Below, in pieces: positions 1 to 8,196 of a stretch of DNA of 32,371 bases. The position numbers and the translations under genes were made by a program. Position 1 is the first letter of the stretch. Each line of letters opens with the position of its first letter. Origin of the DNA: Acidobacteriota bacterium (lineage in GTDB: Bacteria; Acidobacteriota; Blastocatellia; RBC074); contig JAJVID010000210.1 of the NCBI GenBank assembly GCA_022072205.1, positions 1 through 32,371 on the forward strand, given 5' to 3'. Under the pieces are notes generated by a model, which made no database searches, was not told where the DNA came from, and was given only the letters and a program-made list of their open reading frames with translations.

Positions 1-533
1 GGTTTTATCACCGTCAGCGGCAGATCGTCGCCGAACATCAGCTTCACGTTGGTCAACGCCAGCGGGACGCTCACGCCGCCGCCAGCCATTCGGCACGTCA
101 CGAAGACGTATTCATCCGGCCCGCCCCTCAAATTCACGAAATGGCGAACGTAGAAGAACAACGACTTCGCGCCGTCAACCGCGTCCTGATAGGCGCGCCG
201 CGCGACCGAAGGCGGAATGGACATAATGTCCGTCAGCGCCTGACGCCCGCTCGATGCGGACTGATTGTAGCGATCAGGCAGTGAGCCGTAGATCGTCGCC
301 GGGTCGCATTTGAATCCGATGTCGGGCGAGGCTGGCGTCAACTCGCCGCACCACGTCGCCTCGGCCGGCCGGTAATTGCTCAGCCCGCCGAAGGTCAAAA
401 ATACCGTAGTTGCGCCGTTCGCGTTGATGTTGACTCCGCTCGGACTGACTTTGACGGCGCCTTCGTTCCTCTGCGCGAACGCTGACGCGGCGCAAACGGC
501 TGACAACAGGGTGATCGTCAATAATCTGTTCAT
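1..533 (-). CDS. Partial secreted protein of unknown function (3' end outside window)
   Basis: Reading leftward from the ATG at 533-531, an open frame runs without a stop to the window edge, giving at least 177 codons. The protein begins MNRLLTITLLSAVCAASAFAQ, a clear Sec signal peptide with a likely AFA-Q cleavage site, so the product is exported. A Shine-Dalgarno-like GAGGG lies 4 bases upstream of the ATG. The mature part has a beta-rich look and several cysteines, including a WCGEL and an FKCDP segment. I do not recognise a family. It is the first gene downstream of the hairpin-rich block at 551-895, which may hold its promoter or leader. The C-terminus is not visible, so length and domain content are unknown. 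Confidence 0.75.
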   Translation of the reverse strand, partial: MNRLLTITLLSAVCAASAFAQRNEGAVKVSPSGVNINANGATTVFLTFGGLSNYRPAEATWCGELTPASPDIGFKCDPATIYGSLPDRYNQSASSGRQALTDIMSIPPSVARRAYQDAVDGAKSLFFYVRHFVNLRGGPDEYVFVTCRMAGGGVSVPLALTNVKLMFGDDLPLTVIK

Positions 534-550
534 TGTTTCCCTCGGAACAA

Positions 551-836
551 AACTTTGTACTCTCGGTTCGCTCACTTTTCGAGGAGTTTTTGAAAATCGG
601 AGGCCGAATAGAATACTGATTGAACTGATGCTACAGATCGAAACGGATCAGATCAGCCTCAATCCGTCGCATCCGTTCGATCAGTATTCTATTTTGGCTG
701 ATCAGATGGAACACGGATTGAACTGATGCGACTGATTGCGACGGATTTGATCTGTTCCAATCAGTCGCATCAGTTCAATCCGTATTCTATTCAATGCCAG
801 ATTCTCAAGAACCTCGCGAAAAGTGAGCGAACCGAA
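551..836. repeat. Nested inverted repeats (hairpin-rich intergenic block)
   Basis: There is no gene between 534 and 916. Several inverted repeats are nested here. The outer pair is 563-581 with 817-835, 19 bp and perfect. Inside it, 606-631 pairs with 767-792 with one mismatch in 26, and 713-738 pairs with 758-783 perfectly over 26 bp. The motif at 606-620 also recurs inverted at 680-694 with one mismatch, and GATTGAACTGATGC is directly repeated at 618-631 and 716-729. The block could fold into one long branched hairpin. No transposase is present and no target-site duplication was identified, so a MITE-like origin is only a possibility. Confidence 0.8.
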
Positions 837-838
837 AG

Positions 839-895
839 TTTGTAGTAACGAATTTATTCGTTACGTGACGTAACGAATAAATTCGTTACTACAAA
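839..895. repeat. 28-bp-arm near-perfect palindrome, itself built of palindromes
   Basis: Positions 839-866 and 868-895 are exact reverse complements of 28 bases around a single G at 867. Each arm contains GTAACGAAT-TT-ATTCGTTAC (or its complement), itself a palindrome, so GTAACGAAT or its complement occurs four times. It lies 21 bases past the stop of the beta-barrel gene read on the minus strand. It could act as an mRNA 3' stabiliser, a terminator-like hairpin or a REP-like element. It lacks a U-run. Confidence 0.85.
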
Positions 896-916
896 GGGAA
901 GACATCGCGCGGCTCG

Positions 917-3160
917 CTAAAAGAAAGTGAAGCTCAATCCCGTGTTGAGCGTATTGCCGCGATTGAAACCGTAAAGCTTCTGCAACTCGTTTCGTGAACG
1001 CGCGTAACGATGCGAGTACCTGACATACCACTGGCCTTGCAGCTTGCCCAGGAACCTTACGGCCTGCTCCTGTTCGGCGTTCTTCTTGCCCAGAAAACGC
1101 CACGACCATTGCGCGTCGAATTGCATGTTGCGGCTCGAACTCGCCAGCGACAGGTCGCCGAACGAACGCATTCCGGTGTTCGAGAAATTGGCCGTCAACG
1201 TCATTCGCCCGGTCGGTCGCCAGTTGGCGAAGAACCCGAAGCGCAGCGTGCGGTCGTCGCGGCGACTGTCTTTGTTTCCGTTGTTGTCTTCGTTCAAAAC
1301 GTTTTCGACGCTCAGGTCGAAATTGATGTCGAAGGCCGTGTGCGGATTGAAGCCGACGGTCAGGCCGTTGACCAGGTTGTTGAGCTTCGTGTCCTGGCGG
1401 TTCGCGCCGATATTCGCCTGCGTCGAATAGTTCAAACGATAGCTGTAACGGAATCGCTGGCTTTGCCATTCGGCCATCAGCAGGTAGTTGACGCCGAGTT
1501 GATTTGGAAGCTGCGGCTCCTTGAAATCCGAATTGATCGGAATTCCGGCGGCGAATTGATGCGTCCGGTCGTAAGTGAACGAAAGCTGCGGCAGCCACAT
1601 TGACGGTTGCGGCGACGATTGACCAGCGGCAATGGGACCGAACAGTGAAGCCAGTGGCGCGCTGATCGTGAAGCTGTGACGCCGCGTCAACGTTTTGAGT
1701 AACGCGGGGATGTCGTCCAGATTGTCGTTGAATCGCGCGTGCGAATAAGTCGCGGTGACGGCGCCGACATTCGCCACGAGGCCGACCTGATTGAGCGCCT
1801 TGTTGCTCTGCGTGTCGGCGGCGACGCTGCGATAAAGCGGGTCAACGCGTTCGTGCTGAAAAGTCACCTGCAAGTTCGCCCTGGTGTTCTCGGTCAACGC
1901 CGCGTCCTGAATCAATTTGTAGTTGATGTCGAAATAGCGCGCATCGCTGGTCGCGGGCCGGACGCCAATCGCGCTTTGAGTCGGATCGAGCAGCGGGTCG
2001 TGCGGATTGAACGAGCGGCTGTGCGTGAACCCGGCGTCGAGTTGCAGCCGCTGCGCCTTGTCGGTCGCCATCACGCGGAAGCCCGCGCCACGGCTCTTCT
2101 CGGCGTCGTTGATCTGATTCTGGTTGAAGCCGGTCAGAGGCAGCAGCGAACCGCTCAAGCCGAAAGCCTCGATCCGCAATCCGCCGGGACGATTCTCGAA
2201 TACTTCGTAGCCGATCTTGCCGCTGACCACCTGATGGTCGCGTTTGTCGAGGCCGAAGAAGTTGCCCCAGCCGACGATGTTCGTGCCGTTCATCGCGGCG
2301 ACCGAAACTTCGGCGCGCTTGCCAAGCGGTCGCGACAGCGACAGACCGCGGCTGGCGAAGCCGTTGATCAAATGACGGTACGATCCGTAGTTGATGTGAC
2401 CGGCGTTGAAGCTGGTCGAGCCGAGCTTGAACTGCATCAGGTAACTCGACAGATCAATCCTCGGCGCCTTGTCGCCCAGGATGCCGTATCTCAAAGCTTC
2501 AGGACGATAGCTCGATCCGACCACGTCGAACTGGCTTTGCATGCCGAAGGCCTTGCGTTCAATGCTGGTTTTCAAACTGCCTTGCAGCGTGTAGTCGGTA
2601 AACGTCGTGCGCGCCGGGCGCGCCGTCGCTGGCGCATACCACGATCCGGGCTGGGACTTCGCCGCAATCGCCAGCGAAGGGATGATTGCGAAACCCGATT
2701 GCGCGGGCGCGGCTTGCGGCGTCGTCTCGGATGGTGTCCCAACCGGTGTTTGAGTCTGATCCGGCGGTTGAGCTTGCGCGGTTGCCGTTTCGCCGATCAC
2801 GCGCAATGTGAACTGCGCGATCTGCTTCCATTCGCGGTTCGGAGTGATCAGGTAGACCGTTACTTTTGTTTCTCCTGCGGGAAGCGGGTTTGGCCAGGGG
2901 CGGTAACGCAATCTGGTTGAAGTGGTCTCAAGCAAACCGGTCACATCGGTTGATCCGACGAAGACGGCCAGCGCGCCTTCGGACGGTTGCGCGGGACGAT
3001 TTAACCGCAATTCGAGTTGCGATTGAGGCGACAGCGTCTGCCCGTCAAAAGCGGCGGTTATCACGAGTGATTCCGTGTCGGCATTGGCGCTCGTGTAAGC
3101 GCCGGATTGCGATCCGGCGAGGAAAATGACGAACAGCGCGCAGAATTTCATCAATCGCAT
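917..3160 (-). CDS. Outer-membrane beta-barrel protein with N-terminal Ig-like periplasmic domain
   Basis: The product is 747 residues from the ATG at 3160, which has GAGGCG 4 bases upstream; a GTG ten codons earlier is also open but less well placed. Residues 1 to about 28 form a signal peptide. A roughly 90-residue beta-rich domain follows, with Ig-like strands and phrases such as FVGSTDVTGL and PLPAGETKVTVYL. Next is a Gln/Pro/Thr-rich linker, then about 560 residues of alternating amphipathic strands. The protein ends in FTFF, and a terminal aromatic residue is typical of BAM-assembled barrels. I see no plug domain or TonB box, so it is not a classic TonB receptor. The role is unknown; a porin or secretion-associated barrel is plausible. 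Nearby genes on the same strand also encode secreted Ig-like proteins. Confidence 0.8.
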   Translation of the reverse strand: MRLMKFCALFVIFLAGSQSGAYTSANADTESLVITAAFDGQTLSPQSQLELRLNRPAQPSEGALAVFVGSTDVTGLLETTSTRLRYRPWPNPLPAGETKVTVYLITPNREWKQIAQFTLRVIGETATAQAQPPDQTQTPVGTPSETTPQAAPAQSGFAIIPSLAIAAKSQPGSWYAPATARPARTTFTDYTLQGSLKTSIERKAFGMQSQFDVVGSSYRPEALRYGILGDKAPRIDLSSYLMQFKLGSTSFNAGHINYGSYRHLINGFASRGLSLSRPLGKRAEVSVAAMNGTNIVGWGNFFGLDKRDHQVVSGKIGYEVFENRPGGLRIEAFGLSGSLLPLTGFNQNQINDAEKSRGAGFRVMATDKAQRLQLDAGFTHSRSFNPHDPLLDPTQSAIGVRPATSDARYFDINYKLIQDAALTENTRANLQVTFQHERVDPLYRSVAADTQSNKALNQVGLVANVGAVTATYSHARFNDNLDDIPALLKTLTRRHSFTISAPLASLFGPIAAGQSSPQPSMWLPQLSFTYDRTHQFAAGIPINSDFKEPQLPNQLGVNYLLMAEWQSQRFRYSYRLNYSTQANIGANRQDTKLNNLVNGLTVGFNPHTAFDINFDLSVENVLNEDNNGNKDSRRDDRTLRFGFFANWRPTGRMTLTANFSNTGMRSFGDLSLASSSRNMQFDAQWSWRFLGKKNAEQEQAVRFLGKLQGQWYVRYSHRYARSRNELQKLYGFNRGNTLNTGLSFTFF

Positions 3161-3304
3161 TTTTCGCCTCGGCTTTTTTGTTATCGCCACTGAGGGAGGC
3201 TGACAGGCGCCTCCTCCCTCCTTCTCCCGCGTTTATCCATCATTCGCTCTTCAACGCGATGATGTCCTTCGATATCTGAATCGCCGTCCGTCGGAAATCG
3301 CTCG

Positions 3305-3991
3305 TTACAGCTTGGACGGTTGCGGCGTCAGTATGCCAGTGATCCGGATTGAGTAACTGCGCGTTCCCTTGCAGCCTGTGGCGCTGATCGCCGTCACCGA
3401 GAAGTTGAACTGCCCCGCCTGTGTCGGCGGCCCCGACAACACGCCGGATGACGACAAGTTCATCCCCGCCGGCAATGCACCCGCCGTTAAAAGAAACGTG
3501 TAAGGCGCCACGTGGCCCGAAGCCGTGAGCGTCGCGTTGTACGGCGTGTTGACCTGAGTTGACGGCAGCAACCCTGGTTGAATCGTAACAGCCGGGCAGC
3601 CTTTGATGGTCAACTTGTACTTCTGCGAACCGTTGCAACCCTTCGCGTCATAGGCTGTGACGGTGAAGTAGAAATCGCCGATTTGCGTCGGCGTTCCCGT
3701 CAGCGCTCCGTTAAGCGCGAGTTGCAGGTTGTTAGGCAACGCTCCGCCCGTCAACTTGTATTTGTAGGGCGCAACGCCGCCTTGCGCGGAGAAGTTCACG
3801 TTGACCGGCGCGCCCACCGTGTGGATGGGGAGCATGTTGAAAGTGAAGGTGATCGCCGGGCAGCCAGGTGTCAAAACCCGAGCTTGCGCGCGGCATTGCC
3901 AGCCCAGCAGGAGGGCGCCTACAAAGACGAGCGCGAAAACAATCCCGGCGCGCTTGCCGCTGAGTTGATTGTAAAGATTCGGATACTTCAT
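3305..3991 (-). CDS. Secreted protein with two putative-Ig (He_PIG-type) repeats
   Basis: The product is 228 residues. The ATG at 3991 has AAGGAG about 8 bases upstream, a strong ribosome site. Residues 14-36 are a signal or membrane segment followed by QCRAQA. Two repeats of about 85 residues follow (about 44-130 and 131-218). Each begins GCPA(I/V)T and contains VAPYKYKLTGGALP or VAPYTFLLTAGALPAG, then the GxLxGxPTQxGxFxFxVTAxxxxGC pattern typical of He_PIG domains. The paired cysteines in each repeat suggest disulfides, consistent with an exported location. It is probably an adhesion or cell-surface module. The leader contains a strong hairpin at 4087-4121. Confidence 0.85.
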   Translation of the reverse strand: MKYPNLYNQLSGKRAGIVFALVFVGALLLGWQCRAQARVLTPGCPAITFTFNMLPIHTVGAPVNVNFSAQGGVAPYKYKLTGGALPNNLQLALNGALTGTPTQIGDFYFTVTAYDAKGCNGSQKYKLTIKGCPAVTIQPGLLPSTQVNTPYNATLTASGHVAPYTFLLTAGALPAGMNLSSSGVLSGPPTQAGQFNFSVTAISATGCKGTRSYSIRITGILTPQPSKL

Positions 3992-4086
3992 CTTTTTTCT
4001 CCTTTTGAATCCGGGGCTTCGCCTTCGATTTTGAAGCGCCCTCTGTTCGTGATAGTCCTCATTCTCCAGAACTGCTTTTTGTTGTT

Positions 4087-4126
4087 GACAGCGGCTGCTC
4101 CGCTAGTGAGCAGCCGCTGTCTTTTT
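4087..4126. promoter_or_regulatory. 14-bp stem hairpin in leader of the putative-Ig gene
   Basis: GACAGCGGCTGCTC at 4087-4100 pairs perfectly with 4108-4121 across a 7-base loop. On the plus strand it is followed by TTTTT (4122-4126), which looks like an intrinsic terminator, but no plus-strand gene lies upstream of it. On the minus strand it sits about 95 bases before the ATG at 3991, between that gene and the preceding gene's stop, with an A-run on its 5' side. A related GGCTGC/GCAGCC hairpin with an adjacent T-run is found before the gene starting at 4570. It could be a leader structure or an antisense terminator. Confidence 0.6.
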
Positions 4127-4186
4127 GAGCGATTCGATTATTGTCATCGCGCCACTTTCGGACGCTCTATGACTTCCTCGCATTCT

Positions 4187-4570
4187 TTATTTGAGGAACC
4201 ATGCCTTCGGGGCGTAGCTGCTTCCTTTCGCCTCAACAGAGGGGGTGTAGACGCTCTGGCCGGGCGCGAGCGGCGCTGACAGGACGATATTGCCTTTCAT
4301 ATACTGATTCGCCTGCCAGTAAACCTTCTTGCCAGCCGGCACGGTCTGGTTGGTGTTGTTGGTGATGATGATCTTGGGGAACTCGACCGGCGTGCCGACC
4401 CTGCACTGAAGATAGACAACGGCGCCGACGGAGATCTTGGGATCGAGCGAAGGGTTGGCCTCGAAATCCTGACGCGGATTGAGCTTGCGATTGTCTTGAG
4501 CCGTGACCGACAGCAACAACGCTCCAGCCACCATGATCGCTGAAATAGCCAAAAAGAATCTGTTTTTCAT
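4187..4570 (-). CDS. Small secreted protein of unknown function
   Basis: The product is 127 residues from the ATG at 4570. That start is chosen because AGGAG lies 5 bases upstream and the protein then begins with a clear signal peptide (MKNRFFLAISAIMVAGALLL, cleaved near VTAQ). The open frame extends 63 codons further upstream, but that part is Arg-rich leader sequence without secretion features. The mature protein of about 100 residues has alternating strands with phrases such as VEFPKIIITNNTNQTVPAGKK and PLAPGQSVY, resembling a small Ig-like or CARDB-like beta-sandwich. A specific family is not recognised. It is upstream of, and probably co-transcribed with, the putative-Ig gene. Confidence 0.75.
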   Translation of the reverse strand: MKNRFFLAISAIMVAGALLLSVTAQDNRKLNPRQDFEANPSLDPKISVGAVVYLQCRVGTPVEFPKIIITNNTNQTVPAGKKVYWQANQYMKGNIVLSAPLAPGQSVYTPSVEAKGSSYAPKAWFLK

Positions 4571-4599
4571 GTTTTCTCCTCTTATCTTCTCCATTGCGA

Positions 4600-4689
4600 C
4601 GGCTGCCCGGTGTTCTTGAGCAGCCGCCGGTTTTTTGTCCCGATCAACGTTCCGAGGCGCTCGCCTCTGTTCGTTTCGCTTCGTTGATC
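4600..4689. promoter_or_regulatory. Structured leader upstream of the 4570 gene
   Basis: The roughly 120 bases before the ATG at 4570 hold three stems. CGGCTGC at 4600-4606 pairs with GCAGCCG at 4620-4626, with TTTTTT at 4631-4636 on the plus strand. GATCAACG at 4642-4649 pairs with CGTTGATC at 4682-4689 and encloses GAGGCG/CGCCTC (4654-4659 with 4662-4667). I recognise no known riboswitch. The first hairpin resembles the one at 4087-4121. The rest of the gap (4690-4910) shows no gene or strong signal. Confidence 0.5.
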
Positions 4690-4910
4690 TGACGCGAGGA
4701 TAATCTCGCATCTCGGCGATGGCGTCCCCGTCAGTGTGATAGGTAGGTGGAATGCTCAAGAGATCGAGAGAATAAGAGTCAAAGACAGGACAGGCTTAGA
4801 GATAGAGCGATGATTTTGGTTTTGCCCGGACGATGGAAGTTCCGATCATTGTTTGAGACTGGCCGAAGTGGCGCCGATACCGTTCATACAGACGGGAATT
4901 GGCCGCTCGC

Positions 4911-7900
4911 TTATTGATTTTCCTTGCGTCGCCGAGGGTCTTCGACAGGTTGTTTTTCTTCCCACCAGTGGCGGTGGATCGGCGCGCGCAGGCTGATGGT
5001 CGCGCCCTGACCAGAGTTGGAGGTGATTTGTAGTTCGCCGCCCAATCGTCGCGCGCGCTCGCGCATGCTCATCAAGCCGTTGCCATCGCCTGACGCTGCG
5101 ACCCCATCGTTTTTGACGAGCGCGCCGGCGTCGAAGCCGCGCCCGTTGTCCCTGATTTCAAGCGTCAGCCAGCGGCGGTCAATCCGCAGTTCGATCTCGG
5201 CTTCGGTCGCGCCCGAATGTCGCGCCAGATTGTTGACGCTCTCTTTGAAGATCAGGAAGACCTCGCGCCGCGTGTCCGCGCTCAGCTTGAGGTCTTGCTC
5301 GCCCTCCGGCGCCTTGAAGTGGAAAGCGATGTTTCGTCCTGTGAGCAGGTCGCTGGCGAAACGGCGCATGCGCTGGATCAAATCCTTCAGATGTTCTTTC
5401 TGCGGATTGATGGCCCAGACGATGTCGCTCATCGAATCGAGCAGTTCGCGCGAAGCCGAGGCGATGGTCGTCATGTGATCGCGGCCACGCAGGTCGCCGG
5501 TGCCCAGACGCCCGTGCGCGACTTCCGACAGGATCGCGATGCGCGACAATCCCGCGCCGATGTCGTCGTGCAGATCGGTCGCGATGCGCATCCGCACCCG
5601 TTCGAGTTCCAGCAATCGCGCGACGCGAAAGCGCTCAAGGGCGTAGACGGCGGCGGCTGAGATCAGCCCGAGCAGCGCGATGAACCACCATCGCTTCCAC
5701 AGCGGCGGCAGGATCGTGAACGAGACGGAGGCCGGCGTCGCGCTGGCCAGGCCGTCAGCGTTGATAGCGCGAACCAGGAAGCGATATCGCCCCGGAGCCA
5801 GACTGGCGTCGAAGGCGCGTTGATCGCCTGGCGCGCTCCAGTCTTGATCCACGCCTTCCAGTTTGTGTTGATAGCGCAGCGCCCCGCCCGACGAAAAGCT
5901 CAGGCCGTAGAAATCAATCTGGATTCGATTCTGGCTGGCGCTGAGCGCAGGAAGCGATAGCTCGGTTACGCCAAACTCGGAGATCGGGTGAGCGTCGCCT
6001 GCGATGCGCAGCCCGTTGATCCAGATCGGCGGCGGATCGGCTGGACGATCCGGCTCGGGAATCAGGCGCGATAATCCTTGCAGCATGCCGAACCACAGAT
6101 GGCCGCGGCTGTCGCGGAAAGCTTCGTTGACAAAGCTGTTGGCGAGTCCATCGGCCGTGGTGTAATGCTTGACGAGCCTGGTCTGCGGATCGAGCCGATC
6201 TACGCCACGTCCCAACCCGACGTAGATGCGTCCCCAGGCGTCTTCAGCGATACAGCGCACATTGTTGCTGGCCAGGCCATCGGCGATGGTGTAAGTCTTG
6301 AAGCGCGGCTCTTCGGCCTGCGGGTCGTCAATGCGGATCAGACCGCTCAGGCTGGTCGCAACCCAGAGGCGGCGCTCGCGATCCAGGTAAAGTTTTCGGA
6401 TTGCGCCTGTCGGAAAGCCATTGGCCGCCGTCCAAAATCTGAAGTAGCCATCCCGGTAACGCGCCAGGCGATCAGAGAATCCGATCCAGAGATTTCCGTC
6501 CGCGTCCTGACAGAACGCGTGAGGGGCGGAGGGCAGCGGCGCTCCCTGAGCGTCGGAGTAATCACGAAAAGCGCCGGTTGCGCGCTCCCACCTGGTCATC
6601 CGCGCCGGCCCGCCGGTACCCATCCAGATGTCGCCCCGCGCGTCCTCGAACATATAACCGACGAAATTGTTCGGCAATCCATCGCGCGTGGTGTAAACGG
6701 CTTTGGGACGCGCGCGAGCGAGTTCTTCAATCCGGTCAACTTTGGGAAAACGATAGAGACCTCTCTCGGTGGGAACCCACCATTCCCCGGCATGATCGCG
6801 CAAGCAGATTTGCGTGAAGTTCCAGCCGTCAGGCCGCAACGGCGACGGGAGGTTGGGCTGTATGGCTGTGAACCGTTGGCCATCAAAACGGCTGATGAAC
6901 CAGGGCCCGCTCTTCACGAGAACGGCGCCAGCAGGGTCTTCAGAGATGCCCACAATGCGAGCGTGGCCGAGGCCATCGGCGCCGGTGAAGCTGATGAATC
7001 CTCGCCGAACGATCTTCATGGCGCCGTGGCTGAAGCTGCCGACCCAGAGATTGCCGTCGCGGTCTTCGGCGACGGCGACCAGCAGGTCATCACTCAGCCC
7101 GTGCGCTCTGGTGTGATGAGTGTAGGCCGCGCCGTCGAATTCAAACAGGCCGGTTTGAGTGGCGATCCACATACGCCCGTCGGCTGTCTGGCGCAAGACA
7201 TGCCCGGTGTCGTGCAATCTCCAAGCTACGCCTGCGTAAAGTCGCGCCTCGCCGGGAGCGAGTGAAAAATCCAACCGTCCTTTCAGCGAGGGCACGCCGG
7301 TTTGGATGCGCGTGAGCGTCCGCCAGGGAAAGGCTCCGCCAGTCCGGGCGCTCGCCGCAGGATCGGGATTGAATACCAGCAACCCCTCGCCAAGGGCCAT
7401 CCAGAGCTTACCTTCGCGATCCGCTTGTAACGATTTGAGATTCCCCCCACTGATGCCCGGCAATCCTCGTAACGTGTATTCGATGGTCCGCCCATCGGGT
7501 AGACGCCGGATCAAACCCAGATTCGAGCTGATCCACAACGCGCCTTCAGCATCTTCGGCGAATTTCAGAATGGCGCAGCTTGGTTGCGCGAGCAGGCCTT
7601 GTTCCATGCGGCGAAAGTCCACTCGCCCGGCATTCTCCTCCAGACGAAACAGCCCATCTCTGGTACCGACCCAAACCTGGCCAGCGTGATCTTCGTGCAA
7701 AGCAAAAACGGTGTTGGTCTGGGCGTCGGCCCCGACGGCGTAGGCCGTGAATCGCCCGCCGGCTGACGACGGATTGAAGCGCGCCACGCCGTTGTCGGTC
7801 GCCACCCAGTATTCGCCGCTCCGCATTTCGAGCAAATCGAAGATGGAGCCGCCGGGCAGCCCATGCCCCAATCCGTAGTTGACGAAGTGATACCCGTCGA

Positions 7901-8114
7901 AGCGGCTCAACCCCTCGACGGTGAGGAACCACAGAAAACCGCGCGAGTCGCGGATGATGTCTCGCACGCGATCGTGCGCCAGACCGTCGGCGATCGTGTA
8001 GTTTCTGATCGGCAGTTGTTCGGCGGCGGCGATGATCGGAAAGACCAGCGACAGGATCGCCCACGCCGCCAGGCGTAGATGGCGCTTCAGTTTTTTAGGA
8101 TGAACCGCGCGCAT
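4911..8114 (-). CDS. Propeller-type sensor histidine kinase (reg_prop, Y_Y_Y, HisKA_3, HATPase)
   Basis: The product is 1067 residues. A signal peptide (residues 1-31) is followed by about 14 repeats of the two-component-propeller type, such as EDRDGNLWVGS, EDARGDIWMGT and RDSRGHLWFGM. That is enough for two seven-bladed propellers (about 35-700). A Y_Y_Y beta-sandwich (about 725-795) and one membrane helix (about 808-829) come next. The cytoplasmic kinase has a HisKA_3 phosphoacceptor, DLHDDIGAGL with H849, and a HATPase with N-box NNLARHSG and glycine boxes DNGRGF and GNGL. The periplasmic part probably senses an unknown ligand, and the kinase phosphorylates the regulator encoded just upstream. 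Unlike Bacteroidetes hybrid systems it has no receiver or AraC domain, and it ends in a short charged tail. The likely partner ends 82 bases upstream. Confidence 0.95.
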   Translation of the reverse strand: MRAVHPKKLKRHLRLAAWAILSLVFPIIAAAEQLPIRNYTIADGLAHDRVRDIIRDSRGFLWFLTVEGLSRFDGYHFVNYGLGHGLPGGSIFDLLEMRSGEYWVATDNGVARFNPSSAGGRFTAYAVGADAQTNTVFALHEDHAGQVWVGTRDGLFRLEENAGRVDFRRMEQGLLAQPSCAILKFAEDAEGALWISSNLGLIRRLPDGRTIEYTLRGLPGISGGNLKSLQADREGKLWMALGEGLLVFNPDPAASARTGGAFPWRTLTRIQTGVPSLKGRLDFSLAPGEARLYAGVAWRLHDTGHVLRQTADGRMWIATQTGLFEFDGAAYTHHTRAHGLSDDLLVAVAEDRDGNLWVGSFSHGAMKIVRRGFISFTGADGLGHARIVGISEDPAGAVLVKSGPWFISRFDGQRFTAIQPNLPSPLRPDGWNFTQICLRDHAGEWWVPTERGLYRFPKVDRIEELARARPKAVYTTRDGLPNNFVGYMFEDARGDIWMGTGGPARMTRWERATGAFRDYSDAQGAPLPSAPHAFCQDADGNLWIGFSDRLARYRDGYFRFWTAANGFPTGAIRKLYLDRERRLWVATSLSGLIRIDDPQAEEPRFKTYTIADGLASNNVRCIAEDAWGRIYVGLGRGVDRLDPQTRLVKHYTTADGLANSFVNEAFRDSRGHLWFGMLQGLSRLIPEPDRPADPPPIWINGLRIAGDAHPISEFGVTELSLPALSASQNRIQIDFYGLSFSSGGALRYQHKLEGVDQDWSAPGDQRAFDASLAPGRYRFLVRAINADGLASATPASVSFTILPPLWKRWWFIALLGLISAAAVYALERFRVARLLELERVRMRIATDLHDDIGAGLSRIAILSEVAHGRLGTGDLRGRDHMTTIASASRELLDSMSDIVWAINPQKEHLKDLIQRMRRFASDLLTGRNIAFHFKAPEGEQDLKLSADTRREVFLIFKESVNNLARHSGATEAEIELRIDRRWLTLEIRDNGRGFDAGALVKNDGVAASGDGNGLMSMRERARRLGGELQITSNSGQGATISLRAPIHRHWWEEKQPVEDPRRRKENQ

Positions 8115-8127
8115 GAACCTTCCTCGA

Positions 8128-8159
8128 TGTGAACCATTGTGGCGGTGAACGGGTTCACA
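8128..8159. other. Mutually exclusive GTGAAC hairpins between regulator and kinase
   Basis: In the 82-base gap between the response regulator and kinase, TGTGAACC (8128-8135) can pair with GGTTCACA (8152-8159). GTGAAC (8145-8150) can also pair with GTTCAC (8153-8158). The two stems share the same right-hand half, so only one can form at a time. This may set relative expression of the two cistrons, but chance cannot be excluded for such short stems. Confidence 0.35.
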
Positions 8160-8196
8160 GCCTAGCCAAACGCCCTCACACGCGCAAGCGCCGGTT

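Noticed and set aside
376-726. 116-codon plus-strand frame across the first gene's start and the hairpin block
   Set aside because: It covers the signal peptide of the minus-strand gene and then runs through inverted repeats; no motif.
551-895. CRISPR array
   Set aside because: Repeats are inverted and nested rather than direct and evenly spaced; there are no spacers or cas genes.
1739-2920. 393-codon plus-strand frame opposite the beta-barrel gene
   Set aside because: Arg-rich composition and no recognisable motifs; antisense shadow of the barrel gene.
3240-3638. 132-codon minus-strand frame overlapping the putative-Ig gene
   Set aside because: It is out of frame with the clear He_PIG repeats and has no signal peptide.
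4600-4689. Known riboswitch class
   Set aside because: The stems do not match a class I can recognise and the downstream gene is a small secreted protein without a metabolic link.
6078-7265. Long plus-strand open frame (395 codons) opposite the sensor kinase
   Set aside because: It lies wholly antisense to a clear kinase gene, has no domain, no signal and no ribosome site. Long antisense frames are expected at this base composition.
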